DNA of 64,000 nt from Gymnogyps californianus. Taxonomy: Eukaryota > Chordata > Aves > Accipitriformes > Cathartidae. This document shows, piece after piece, positions 39,301-54,300 of the stretch. Positions within the stretch are counted from its first letter, which is position 1; every line of letters begins with the position of its first letter. A model generated the notes under the pieces. That model did no database searches, was not told where the DNA came from, and saw nothing but the letters and a program-made list of their open reading frames with translations. The stretch spans positions 201,581,494 through 201,645,493 of the forward strand of contig NC_059471.1 of NCBI RefSeq assembly GCF_018139145.2, in the 5' to 3' direction. The position numbers and the translations under genes were made by a program.

Positions 39301-42300
39301 ATTTGGCAAGTTCCTCGCTTGTTTCAAATCTACTGTTTATCTCTTTCATTGCTGGTTATCTTTAGTTATCAATGCTTTTCCTCCATGGTATATGCAAACA
39401 TAATAATATGAGGCTGTGAAAGACACAGTAAGTTTTTGGAGCAGCATGGTTACAATGGCTTTCAGTCTATGACCACACACTTAAATTGACCTACTTCTGG
39501 TCTAGCACAGAAATGTCATTTTTAAAAAAAGTTTTACATCTATAACTTTATTTATTTAAATAGAGTATTGGCCTTTTAAGAATAACAAAATTATCCTGGA
39601 AGCAAGGCCTCACTAAGTCTTAGTAAAAGGTTCAAAGAACTCCATCTTACATTAATACTTACAATACTTCCTGCTTAAAGCAGGATATGCAAATATTTAT
39701 TTCAAAAATGTTACAGAGAAAACAGGATGCAAGCCTTCTTGAAGATCCCACAGGATCTAATTTGTCCCAAGCTGGCATATTAACACTTATTCCAGAAATG
39801 TCATTCAAGTTTGGAATATTTTATGGTGAAACCCCCAAACCTAGCTCTTAGTGAAGATTTCTAAATTTAAAGAGAAAGAAAAAAAGCTGTAGTGCACCTC
39901 ACTCTTCCTTCCTTTTACAGCTACCCACATAAACACAGAGGAAGGTTTTGAACGTGCAACTTTTAACATAGGCATACAGGTCAAACCAATCAAAGACCTA
40001 CCATGGGTTCAGAAACTTCAGGCACAATGCTCCACTGTATTCTCCAACCCCTAGAAGTTATGGAAATAGTTAAAGAGAGCAAGTACTGCTTCTCCACCTG
40101 CCAACATGGATTATTTGTAAGAGGTTAAAAAGTAGTTTTCTGCAACAAGCGCTTACGGCTTTAAAAAAAAAAAAATAAATCCCCAAATCAACAAAGAACC
40201 CACAAAATAACATAAACACAAGTGGCCAACCACAGACAGCTTTAAAGGTATATACATTAAAAAAAAAAATTATATTAGCTAGGTAGATACTACACAGAAT
40301 CACTGCTTGCGGGTTTTACAACACAAGTGAACTGTGTGCACAGAGTAAATAATCAGGAATATTTTTTCTTGTTTTTTATGTGAACAAAATTATATCAACT
40401 TATTCTGGAGCCTATTTGCTACTGGTAATTTTCAAATAGAGTGTCAGACAGTAAGTATTAATTAAGAAATCAGAAAATTATTTTTAAATATGCACATTAA
40501 GATCCTCCCCACCATTTTAAGCATTTTAAGGGGGAAAACACCATCAGCCTAAAATAGCATTTTTAAAAGATCCTCTCAGTACAGAAAATGTACTTCTAAA
40601 AAAAAAAAAGTCTTAATTTTTAATAGAGATAGAATATACAAATGGAAGATACTGTGGATAAAGTATGCCAAGGGCCACTGAAAAAGGCAAAACTGCAATT
40701 CTAGGCCTAGGTGAAAATTCTCTCGAGGGAAAAGGAGCAGGGTTCAATATTTAAGGTGATCTTCTCCAACTACTCTGAATACTGCAGAATATTTTTATTT
40801 TAGAATTTTAAAGTGTTGAGGGATTTGTCTGAGAACATGCAGCATCATTTATGGTGACCCAAGTCACAGGAAACAAAGATAATTCCTTAGAACAGTCAAA
40901 AATTATAGAATTTGAGCAACAAAATTAAGGATATTAGAGTTTGAATTTCACTTTGTTCAACTTAACTCACAACATTAGAAAAGGTAACAGTTTACGACTC
41001 GGTGCAAGAATAATAAAACATCTTTCAAGCAAAGCATTACAAGAGAATAATCTAGTATTTAAGTAAATACCTGGCTATGAGGTAATTTAGGGACAACCTC
41101 AAAATTGCTAAAAATAAGAACATAGGAATGGCCCAGCCATGCCATACAGCATTCATGTAAATCTGCAGATTAAGAGGAAAAAAAAAAAAAAAGAAAAAAA
41201 AGAGAGATGTGGATTACAAACTGGGGTACAGCGAGTTGTATGAAATACTGTGTCCCACTGTACTGTCGGGTTCAGAATCACACAACTCAGATCACAAAAG
41301 TTAATAAATTTTAGCCACTCCATGACAGACAATAGCACTGCATTCATGAATGTAAAGTCAAAACTGTAAGACTGAACTAAATCTCCAGAGATGACACTTA
41401 AATAGTGCTCAGCTACTTGAGAGAATATTTCCAACGCTGCAATTACTTGAAGGTATAGAAAAAAAATAGTAAACCTTAAAGTCTGTGAATCTGCTGCATG
41501 ACCATGATATGATCTGACCTCACCTAGATCAGTTGAAGCAATGGTACAGTAGAAGAGTTGTAACAATCACCCCCTTACAGGGCAATGGGATAAACCCTCA
41601 CTGTATTATTTCAGGTCAACTAAATCCCAAATTTTTACCAAGCTTAAAGATTGCAGGAAAACAGGTCTTATTTTACCTCACAAATACAGACACAAAGTGC
41701 CTCAAAAGGTACTCTGTCCCCTTCCCAACTTCTGAAAATGCAGACTACAGCCTCCCTGACGAGAGACATTAGGCTTTTTACTGATAACCCCAAAATGAAG
41801 CATTGCTCCAGTTCCGAGGTGCCCGAGCTTTCCGAACAACAGCTGAAGTTCCTTCTTTCAGCTTTTATCTGAAGAATGAGTTTGTCAGGAGAGGTGAGAG
41901 AAAAATCAGTAGATCAGGAGACGGGACAGACACAGGGCACTGGGAGGGAGAAGTCTCCTCCTCAATATTCCTTCAGCTGTGCCCTGCAAAGTAGCATTAA
42001 ATAAGGCTCTGTAACTTACAGGGAGGGATCATTTAATGAAAAGGTGTGTGACATTTTCACCAAACAGGTTCATTCAGCTACAACTACTGGTAATAATTTC
42101 CTTCAATATCAAAATATTTCATATACACTGTGACCTAAAGAATTTAGATCATTTAATTAACAATTAGAAGGAAAAAAAAAATCAAAACTCCACTAAATAG
42201 TTATGTCACTTTGTGGCATGCAAACCTCCTTACATAGCATGGGAATGCTTGAATTTAGCTCACAGACCTGATGTTTGCACATCAAATAATACTCAAATCA

Positions 42301-45300
42301 AGGCATTTTGTCTCTCATCAGTATGATCCTAACAAATGTCAAAGAGCACTGATAGTGAATAAATGACAGCTTCTTAACAAACATAGCCGCTATCAGCATT
42401 TCAGCCCTAGACAACGAGAGATTTTGCAGAGGCTGAAGTAACCATCAAAATACAAGACTGGGAGACAGGAAACAAGAAATGAGAGAACAATGCCCAGATC
42501 TTTCTAAGTTATTTTAACAGTTACAAAACTATGCTACAATAAACCCAGAATACACAATTTAAGTGGCTTTGAAATACAATTGAAGTGACTACTACCGGTA
42601 TTTTGTGTTAAATGAAATTGCACTATTTGATTTGACTTAAACTGCAGCATAACCCCTACTCAGATATGGCAGTTTCAATGAATTTCAGTAAATAATACAT
42701 TTTAAAAGTTCTTACTACTCCTGGAGGAATAGGATAACTTACAATAAAGGCAATAGCAGAAGTGTAGATAGAATACCAGTCTGATAAGGCAGAAAGATTC
42801 TTCACAAAATTAGTAACAGGTTTGGCACCTCTCTCTAAACAGAAGCAGAGAAAAAACACAACTGTTAGAATTAGCTGGCAGTGGTTAAATCACTTGTAAA
42901 TGACAAACAACCAAATATAGAAAATTATTAGGAATATTCAAGACATGTAAAGATAAAAAGGCTTATCCAAATTAAGAAAAATGAAACCCGTCAATGTAAC
43001 TGAACAACTAGTTAAGTAATGCATTTCCAAAAACTAAAGTGTTATTCAAGACAAAGGTTATGTCTAAACTCTGAAATATAGACAAAAACAATCAATACCC
43101 TCTACAAGGGTATCCTGGATTCTGATAGCAGTCTGTTCTGAGCCCTGTTCATACTACCCCAAAGACCTCTGCACAGGTCAGTTCATCCCATTGTAAAACA
43201 AGTTAAATTAGCCTGACTGGACTCCAAGCCACTGAGGAACAACTTGCTGCTGCTTGACCAAGCTAGCTTAAAACCAAGCTAGATCTCTCTTGGCTACGTT
43301 TCTATAGGAGTCTCTCCATTGGCAGCACTTCGCTGCTTACTCTTCCTAAGCCAAGAGACACAGGACCTTGCTGCCTGAAGAATTTTGTCTCCCACCTCTG
43401 CAGACCTTTGCTCTCGCTGTCACTGCACGGGAGACAAACCTGTGCTGGGAGAGGTGTCACTCCCGTGCGCAGATGCCCACAGCCAGCCAGCGACAGCAAG
43501 AGGAGCTCTTCCTCGGCTCCTTAATAAGGACTTGTCCTTTACCCTTCCTATTCCTCTAAGCTCTTTTACCACTTGGGCAAACTAGCTAGGGGACACAAGA
43601 AAACAGGAGAGGGCTGCTGCAAGAAGACCTATGCTTTGTCTGTTGGAACACATGGGTTTTGCCTTCCCTGCTGAGAAGAGTGACAATTCCTCTTGCACAG
43701 AAACACCCACCCTCGTTTGCAGTACAGCTCACAATTTTCAAAGGCTTTCCTCAAGAGAACCTGCGACTTGCTGTCCTAGTTTGTTTGTCTTCAAATTCAG
43801 CTATCCTTGATACATTCCCTATAGGAAGTAATTAAACAACTAGGACTAGATTTCCTTGAGCATTGGTGGCACAACCAAAGCAGCAGATGAAGTAAGTGGA
43901 AGGGCACGCCTGAGGCACTGGAGGACATCACGGACTCGAGCACTGCTCCACCATCCTACACTGAACCTGCAGGGAAGGTCAACACCTGGAAACTGCTGGC
44001 AACAACAGGGGTCTTGAGAGCAAACGAGGATCTTGTGAGCTCTGGGTGGTCGTCAGGCACCCCTGGACAACAGGGATCTGGATTTTGTGGTTCACCGTGA
44101 GGAAGCTAAGAACCACTCAAAGCTTAAGCTTAATACTACTTTTTTAAAAGCTATTCTGAAGGCAATGCATATCCACACCACAGAGAACTGGTCACAAGTG
44201 TTCTCCCAAGTGAAACTAGAATGAATACCAGTATTAGAACAAGGAGAACAAAACTGACCTTACATGGAGATTACAGACCCTTATTTCAATGTCACCTTCC
44301 CCCCTACAATAATTTAACAATTTGGAGCACAAACCAGCCATACTTTTTTTCAGTCTAGCAATTCTTTGCTGCGCAGAACTTTTGGAGGGCTTAATTACTT
44401 TGTTTAACCCATCATCTTGCATCCTCCACCTTCCAAAATAATTTATCAGCTATCCAAGAGAAAGAAATGCAAGACACGCTCGGGGTATGCATTGTCCAAC
44501 CCCTTCTTCTTTGAAAGCATAAGCTAATAGACTAGCAAGCGAACTACAAGCAGCTCAAGCATAAGTGTATGAACACTGTTACTTTTGCCATTGGACAAAT
44601 ATGCTGTTCTCATTCATTACATGTTTACACATTTTAATGAACATTACATTTTTAGTTCAGAGATACCCTATGTAATTCAAGATTAAAGGCAGGCTTCTAC
44701 CACTGCTCCTCTAAGTTACTTTGCACTCCAAACACTAATTCAGGTTTTCAGAATCATTTCTGCTTATGAACTGGCAGAAATATTTCAAAACACTGTATTT
44801 TAAAGTGCAGCAATCCTCCCAACAGGGTTACTAAGAACTATTTTTACTTCCAGAAAATAAAATATTGCTAAGTACTTACTTAATCTTCTCATATTTTCAG
44901 TCAACCTGAAAAATAATGGATAAAAATAACTTGTTAAACAGGCAAGTAGTGCAGTTATGTACATTTGGTCTGAAATACTGCTCAGTTATAAATTATATGT
45001 TTGTGCATAAAGCTTCATTCTTGCCTGTTTCTAGTAACTACTACAGCCTACCCTGCATCAGACCAAAAACTGAAATGTAAAAGCTCTCCAGCCTAACCAA
45101 GACTTTGTCCGCAGTTTTCAAGAGGCATATGACGGAACCTGGTCAATAATATAACTCTTATTCTACCTCAGACAGCAGATAAACTTCAAATTTCATGTTT
45201 TGGCCAAAGCATTCACAAACCTTTTGAGATGGTTCTGTACTTTCAGTTTTATTAGTTGTTATACAAACACTTGCTCAAACCATGTAAAAGGTTGTAAAAA

Positions 45301-48300
45301 AAAAAAAAAAAAGAGAGAAAAAATCAACTTGTAAAGAAGCCAACAATTTCTCACAATCACGTTAGAGATTTACCTTCTAGCACTAAGTGGCTCTTCTGTT
45401 TCCACTGTATTCTCTTCTGGCTGAAATCTGAAGTCCTCAACATACTCCCCAAATTTGTCACAAAACCACTTCTGGAGTCTCGAACAGACTGTGTGACTCC
45501 GCTTATCTACAAAAAAGAAGCACTTAGTAGCAGCATAATACTAGAAGACATCTTCATACAAAGCCTGCGCCTGTTCTCACGTGCCAGGCTTCGCTGGGTA
45601 GCAGACTTTGTACAGCTTTCCTGTCCTTCACCAACGCTCTTCACAGAAACTCACTATGCAATTTACTTCTGCCATTGCGCAGAAACCATGACTGCACTAA
45701 GCTGGTAAAATAAGACTAAAGGTGACTCCTGCTTTGCTCCAAGTACGGCACATGGAAGTATCTTATTACCAGAAGTACAGAGATTACTTAAACATCCTAC
45801 CAAATGAGAATTTTTAGCAAACACTGTAAAAACATTTTCTGGTTAAGAGGCTCCTGTAAACAAAAGACTGACGTAAATCTCAGTGCTCCTACTGTGCTGA
45901 AGGGTCACCTCGAGAAAAGCAAGTGTAAAGCAAAACATTCCTGAGCAGAGAGCAGGACAACCACCTTGCAGCCATACGAATTTGACAGGAAAGGGAGGTG
46001 GAAACTTAAGCAAGATTCTGCAACAGGCATTTTTACTACCACTTTCCAACCATTTATAGGCTGTAAAGATTGTGTGTGTGTATACATATAACGTGCACTT
46101 TCTTTTTTCTAAAGCCAGGCTACAGAAATTATGCTGTATATGCCACCTTCTAGATATGGAATATATAGTCATAATACTGCCTGGAAAGTCTTATATGGCA
46201 AAGTAATGAAGTGATGCGCACTTTCTGTATGTCAGTTTCAGCGGAAAAATATAACATAAATATATGGGTATACGGAAATAACATAACGGTAAAAGCCTTA
46301 AGGTAGCGCAAGTGAGAACAAAACAATCACCTTTTGCTTTACCTGTAACTTAGAAAATCACTGTCTAGAAGGAATAGACAGACTGTTCTTTGGAAAGGTA
46401 GGTCAACACAGCAATGTCACAAAGAGGACGCTGGTCACAACTATTCCAGTGTTAAACTTAGTACAGAACTCCATAAAATTAAGACATGATTAAACAGAGG
46501 TATGAAAGATTAATCAGCCAACTACAACAGCCAATATGATGCTTTTAAGCATGTGAGAAAAAGCAACCAGTGCTCAGAAAATAGAATCAAACTATTTATT
46601 AATGAATGACAGCGATACCTAGAAAAATAAGGAATTTAGTGACGGTTTACAGCTAAGACAACACTTCCATTTGAAAATAAAAAAATATGAAGTAGCTTCC
46701 CACATGCTAATACTTCAGATAGTACTGAGAAAGAAATTTTGAGCGTACAAGACAGAAAAAAAATGGCAGGTTGTAGTTCACATAACAGAAAGTATTGACA
46801 TTATGGGAGTACAGGAGGAGCAATTTCAAATTTAATCCACAGATTTAAAAGCCTAAGTTTCAATCAAGAGGTGTGGGGAGGAAAGCTTCAGTGTACTGAA
46901 AGATTGAGAATCTGCCTGTTGCCTTAGTTCTTTCAGAAATCACTATATTATTGAATTCATAATAAGCAGCAGCTTGAGAAATGCAGACGATGGTGTAGGT
47001 GTCCAAAAACCGAGTAACTCTTAAGCTTATTCCTTCTCCAGAATGTCTTGTCTTTTAGAAAAAGGAAGAAGTAACATGGTTAATGGCATAAAAGAGCTTT
47101 TGCAGTTGAGAACAAAATAGAACATCTTTTCTGTGTATTACACCTGTTTCTGGTAAGTCAAGGATCAGCAAGGCATGCAAGAATGATGAAGTCAGGCAAC
47201 AGGTTTCATTACATTCCTAAAAGCTTTACAATACACAATAAATTCCTTGCTCAAGTGTGCAAAGTCAACTACAAAAAGCCAATGCAGAATCATGTACAGA
47301 GAGGTAAGAAGCCGCTTAAATGGTCTTTCATATTCAGCTTCTTCAGAAGCCTGCTTAAGGACCCAGCAAGTTTTTCAGCAAGGTTTGACCTTCTAAGGAT
47401 CAAAAGAAAGGGGTGAAAAAAATCCGACTGAATCAAACTGCTAGTAGAGATCTGACCAAGATTACCTGTTCCATTGGCCTGTGTCTGTGGCTTTGCAGGT
47501 TGCTGAGCTGCAGGCACCTCTTCCGTCCTACAAAGAAAACGGAAACAATGTGAAATGCTACAGATGAAGAATTTTTTCCCTTTTAGGTAAAGGGAGCACT
47601 GGAACCTCCATGGTTTCCATAGCTGAGATAATACAAGATGACAAGGAAAAAAAACTAACTTATGCCCTTTCACAAGATTCAAAACATTCATTACACATTG
47701 CACTTAGGATCCGGGGAAATACCATCCACTGGAAGGAAAGGTGTGGTTTAGCCATTTCCCGTCACCAACAGCTCAATTTCATCTTACAACTACTACACAA
47801 TTCAGTACCAAATTTGTTGCATTGCTTATGCCTTTGTGTTGTATATTCATTACAATACCTGCCAGGAAAACTCTTCAGAGCCCCGACTTTTCCCACAGTA
47901 ATAAATGAAAAGGGGTTCCATATCGCAAGTTGATAACCACAGTATAGAACAAAATCATAGTTTAATGCATGAACCTTGAATTCTGCCATTGTTACTGGAG
48001 CCAAACACCACTCATCTTCACAATGAGAGGAACAGGTGTCAAGAATTATTTAAAATGTTATGTTGTAAAGCTCTTGAAATGCACAGATACCAACCAATTT
48101 TAAAAATATCTTTTTAAAAACTTGCAAACTTGAAATAACAGTCTGAAAAACTGAGACAAAAATGTTCTAAAAATATATGGCAAGTAGCAGGCATCATTGG
48201 TCTCATCTTTCAAAATAAGTCAAGAATAATATTCACATTTGTTAAAAGTGAACAGATTTTGGAAAACACAAATGCTTTTGCCATTCTGCACATGTGCAAA

Positions 48301-51300
48301 GCTTCAAATTACATTTGCACTATCCACAGCCTCCAACTGCCAACCTGTCTTGAGAATATTTCAGGCTTCAGTCCAAAAGTCTTCAGTCATCCACGTAGGT
48401 ATCCTACAGAAAGATTTTTCTAATGAAGCAGCAGCTTTGACAACATAACACCAGCCACAGCAAGCTTTACTTGACAGGGAGCTGTATGATTGAAAAGATT
48501 ACTGCTTGAAACAAAAATGTGTCAGTCATACAATTTCATTATCACTCATTTATCAGACAATATAGGTGCTTTCAAGTGTTCCCTTCATCTTTTGCTCCTC
48601 AGGAAGAGAACCAAGTGGGACGCCGGTCAGCAAATGGAGAGTGAGAAGAGGGATCCCACTGTACTGGGGATTGCAGCAATATAGACAGATATATAGTTCT
48701 CTCTCCTGCTGTTCCTCTAGAAAGTACATTAGGGAAGGCTCTTGCTGTACTGTCTGCATAAGGAAAAGGCCATTACTAATGTGTGCTGGCCCAACATCAG
48801 CATACATCAACGAGTATGATGGAGAAACTACAGAACTAATTACCTCCCTTCATTCCTAAGCACTCCCCACATTTAATGAGCTTTCCACATCCTTGTTCAT
48901 TTCTAAAAGGAACATTTAGAAATAATTTACTGATTTATAAATTATAACTGGACATCTATCAGTGTGGAGAAGCTGAATTCAATTGTTTCTGCTTTCAAAG
49001 CCACTTGCTTTCATGCCTCTTCAGGACTTTTCCACATGGCTTCTGTATTTCCAGCAACTCTTCTTTTCAAAAGCCACCTGAAATTCCACCAGTTTATTTT
49101 TTCTAGCTAAACTTTAACTTTGGTTTCTGTGCTGTTTTTCCCAAGTTTCTACACAAACCATGGGTTCCCCACCTAAAACCTCCTCCTCTCCTTGTTCGTT
49201 CCCCCACATCCTTGCATCTCCTCCATTTCCAGCTCTGTCTCTCTAAAGACAGAGCGCCATTAATGCGATTAAATTTGCACAAACTATTATACAGCAGCGT
49301 CTTGTTTTCCTCTATCAGCCCATCAGATGGTTACACCATATAGGTGGGCATTTTCATCTGCAATCTGTCACTGTATTTCATTGAAGCTGAAGACACATTT
49401 AGGTAGAAAGAAGGTAGTCATTCACAAGCAGGTTCACACAGGCAGGAGCCAGTTACTCAACCCGCTCCAGTCGTGCAAAGGCACTGGGGGGGTGTCACAC
49501 CTGAATGGCTCCAGTGACAGCGCCGAGATGGGATCCCACCACCACCAGCCATCAGAGCCTTCAGGCTGGGTCTTCCTTTGACATGCTGGGTTATATTTTC
49601 AGAAGCAGCATAGCATCATTTCTCCCCATGTTTCTTGGGAAAAATCCAAAAAATCTCATCAAGAAGGAGTTCTGGACAGCAGCCTCACTGGGCTCCATCA
49701 GGAGTACATGATGGCTTTGGCCCTTGGTGCTTTTTTGTTTCGTTTTTTTGGCAATGTCTTACTTGCCATCTGCCTGTTACTCCTTCCCCATGAAGAACCT
49801 GACCTTTGCGAATCGTTAGGTTAATGACAGCTCATTACTGCACCTGTGAATCAGGTTATAATCAGCCACTTCAGACAGATTTGGGCCAGGAAGCTCAGAA
49901 TTCACTGTTTAGGCTTGCACACCCACTGGGAAGCTCATTCCCAAAACCAGGTCATGTTGAACCAGCCAGTACATCAAGACCACTGACAGACGGGAGGAAT
50001 TATCTTTCCTACAGTTTCTGAACCACTCTTCATGCCAGAGATCAGTTAAAAGGCTGAAAAACATAAATGGTCCCCCAGAACAACATAAAAGGCTGTGTTT
50101 CTATGAGGGCTTCCTAACTGCAGCCTGCACCAAAGAAAATAAGCTGCGTGAATTCCTCTGGGACCACAGTTTCCATCCAGAACAAGGGTGTGACTGGTAA
50201 CGCCAACAGATCCCCAACCTGAGGCTAGGCCATGTTTATGTAACTAGAGATTGCACCCATTTAAAAGCACAAGCTGATTAAAACAGATAAGAGCAATCTC
50301 AGCCAATGGAGAAGACAAACACAAATGTGGTTTGGGTTTTTTGCTGCCGCCCCCCACCCCTTTTTTTTTTTTAAATATACTGAAGTCAGGGAAGCATGAA
50401 TGTTAGAGCTGCTCACGACCAGTACACATGTACCATTCAAAAATGACCAGCACACACTGATGCAGCGTCCACTCAATGCTGTCCCACAGAATAGCACCAA
50501 AGCGTTATTTTTGTAGCTGCAAGTACAACACAAAAGTTAAGGGAGCCTTGACACTGAAGGCCATTTACCTTAAATAAACATTTTTGGTTTGTGCATATTA
50601 GGCCTTGAATACAGTTGCGAGTTGAGGCATATGCGAATCAACAGACTCCCCCCAACAACTGCGTGAAGACCAGACATGCTGCACTCAACAGGTCCAGTCA
50701 CTGCCAGGATGTTCTCAGACATATTAAAAGCAATTTTCCTACAGGCTAACTCCAAGTTCACAAGTAACCCATCATCATTCTCTCGACAGCTGTTGTGGAA
50801 GTCAGTCAAGGCTGTTACATCCTACTTACTGCTCAAAGCAACGTGAACGTGTGTGCACTTCCATCAAAAGCACCTTCCAACCTCAGAAATGCAAAAATAA
50901 GCATAAAGGAGGTATTTTCACAGCCTAGTTTAATGATATATCTTTCAGGTATGCATGGCTGCTTAACCTGAGTAGCTGTGACAAAACTGAGTTAAACCAT
51001 TTTCATATGTTTTGCATGTCTTTTCCGTTAAAATACACCAAACACTTCAGAAGCCTTTGCCCTTCTCATCCATGTTTTACATGGCTAGTGTCCTAATTTG
51101 TAGTTTCTGAAACAAAAGAAAAAGGTTTCCAAAGAAATGTCATCAACCCAAAGTTGGACGAGATCTAAATGTTCATGGGCAGAAAAAAAATTAAAAATAA
51201 ACTCTTGACAGGAGCTACTTTACAACCAGCCTGTCACCAAATCTACTAAGTTAAAAATAAAAACATGCATGAAGTTCAGCCAACTGGGTACATCAGCAAC

Positions 51301-54300
51301 CGTGTATGTATGTCAGCACGCCCAGCACAGCACAGGAGGCAGGCAAGAAACTTTTGACCTGGGTCTCAGGTTCTTGCTACCTGTGTGGAGTCCCAGCCTG
51401 ACGGGGATCCTTCCAGGAGGGAACTTTTCCAGCCTCCAGAGCAATCTCAAGCTGAGGCATCTTCTCAATGGACAAAGTCAGCCATGCTCAAAACATTGCA
51501 TGCGTGGAAGACGACGTCATTTAACAAGAGGCTAGGGAGAGTTAACCAAGATAAGCGGCACAGAAGGAACACTGGCTTATGTAGAAGCATTGTCTATTTG
51601 CTCCTCTTAAAAACAGTTCACACGGATACTAATAAAAATGTTTGCATAAGCCACATCTTGTTGGTAGGTGGTGTTACAAAATTTTTTTTTTGTTAATATT
51701 TTTTTTTTCTGTGTGATGGAGCTAGCTCACAATTTGTAAAAATAAGGCAGCAACAGCCCACAATTTACACTAAACAAGCATTGGCACACCGGCTCTTCCA
51801 AATTATTTATGTATCGTTCCACTAGCAAAATGTCATAAGCTTCAGCTGTCGTACCAAGTGCTGGGATGTCCCAAAGTGCATCTACGGAAAACTTCAGCTG
51901 AGGCCACCGTGTTTCTGAATACTCAGACATACAGACAATGAACACCATGACAAACAAAACCACTAAAAATCCTCTTCTTCCACTCCTCCCTGTGCACAAT
52001 GTAATGAAAGAAGCCCATGTTCTTCACTAAAAAAAAATTTTAAAATCTAGATTGTTAGCTAATTGTTTTCTCCTTGTTGAACACTTTGCAGCATGTATTT
52101 ATATAGCTACATGTATTGATCTACTTCACAAATACTTCTGAATACTGTAACTATTAAAATAATTTCTTCCTTCTTACACCACAGCATGATTTGTTTTTCA
52201 TCAGTACTACACTTCTGTAAGCAAAAAAAGAGTACATGCAAACATGTTTATATGCATATCTATTTAAAGATTGTATGAAAAATTAGCTAGCTGAGAAGCA
52301 GGGTGAATTTGGTTTTGTTGACATAAGCAGAGATGACTTTCTGTGGTAACTTTGCTTAATAAAATTAAGTTTCCGTCAGGTATAAATTTGGCCTATTACG
52401 TATTTGATTGCATCAGCCAACACTTTGCTTGTAGTCCTAATAAAAGTATTTTAAAATGTCTACAGCAAAGTGCAAAAAGATAAAAAGCAGTGAAAAAGAA
52501 CTTCACATAATGGAGCACAAGTTAAGGAAAAACCATAAGCAACCTGCTTTTTCTTCTGGGTAGAAACTGGGAAAGTCTTCAAAGTCTTTTTTTGTTGTCA
52601 TCTTACATACACCTGCCTGGCCCAAAAAGGTTGGAATGTTAGCAAGACTAGTTAGAAAAAGACTCGGATAAAGGGGATAATTGGCTGAATGTAATCCCCA
52701 AGTGCCATGCCCAAGCTAACAGGGCTAGTGTAATCCTCAGGATATCTAAATGGGAATACAGCATTGAAGCAGACAGGTCATGCTACCTTAATTTAGCAAT
52801 GGCACACTTGCTAGGGATTTGCTGTTGTCCACAATCCAACAAGACACAGATGTTGACACTAATATTGATAAACAAAGACCTTCAAAATCTTTTTTCTATA
52901 AAACGCATGTATTCATAAGTCGTAGTGGGCCGTATCAGACCCTGGGCCATCCTCATTACTCTGAAATAGGGCAGGATGATGGGTACCTTCCTGCAGAGGA
53001 AGGCAGCTCCTCATCCTTCTCCAGGACTCCTAGCAATGATGGGATCACTCTTCCCCTTCTCTGGCGGGTGACCTAGAGCCCAAGCATACCTGCTCTCGGG
53101 ATAAAGCCTTAAGGCCTACGCCAGCGTTAACGGTATAACCTGTACTGTGCTCAAAGGCAAGCATGTGGAGTTGGCATCTCAAATGACTTCTTCAAGGCAG
53201 CAAGTCAGAGACAGAAGGTATCCTGAAGCGTCAGCTTTATCTACCAATAGCAGAAAACAATACTCATTGCTTTGTACTGCTGTTACAGAGCTAACAGATA
53301 CTCTCAGCATGGGGACGGGTCCAAGTTTGTCCTCCTCCACTGTCCCCAGTAGCCCACTCAACCAGGCAACATCAGTCTAGTCACAAAATGGAAGTTACAT
53401 GTGCATACAGCCAGGCCAACCAGCATAGGCAATAAAAATGCACTCCCACTTCCCAGCTGTAAGAGCAACTTTAAAACGTCACCAAAAAAAAACCCCAGAT
53501 CAGAGCCATCCAGATCACCTCCCCAGTGCGTGGTCACGGGGCTGGCTTGGGAACAAGGCTCCTCCACAAGGACCTCGCAAAACCCCTTCTAGGCATGTAA
53601 CTTGGCAGCTCAGGTCAAGACTGCACGTAGACTGACCTTGCACAGAACCAGTGATTTTGGAAAACCATCAGTGCGAAACATCAGCCAAAAAAAACCCCAC
53701 TGTACTGGGTACTGAGGATAAGAGGGAAGGCCTAATTTATCTTCTACATAAGGCCTTGTCAAACCCACACTTTGAATACTGCATGAACTCAGCCTCTTCA
53801 CCTTAAGATGCAATAGTTAAAGAATGGCAACTGAAGTGATGAAAGGGATGGAGTACTCTTAAGGAGACACTGGAAAAGCTGGAACTCTTCAGTCTAGAGA
53901 GGAGAAGAGAGGAAAGGACTGATCAAGGATGGTAAATAAGCTGAATGCTGAACAGTTATTCACCAAATCTCACAAATCTGTAACTATGGGGCACTTTTTG
54001 AAACCACTAACAAATCTGTTAAAAAGAAAAGAAAATAAATCGCTTCTTTAGAGTTGAGTGGACTTCTGTAATGTACTGCCTCCATAGCTTCCAGCAGTAG
54101 ATAGCACCAGCACTTTCAAGAGTGAGTTAAACAAATTCATGGATAACAGGTCTGCAAACAGATGCTGAAGTGAAAAGGCAGTGATGTACCTTCTGATACC
54201 CCTAATCCAGTGTCTGTGGATGTTATAGTAGTAGGAGGTAAACAGACCACAGAAAGCAACTAGGCTCACACGTTTCCTATAAATAGCTCCTATTCCCATT

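Noticed and set aside
45502..45506. Alternative acceptor ATAAG for GRAMD4 exon c
   Set aside because: It has no pyrimidine tract of its own and would break the reading phase; the upstream TTTTTTGTAG joins correctly.
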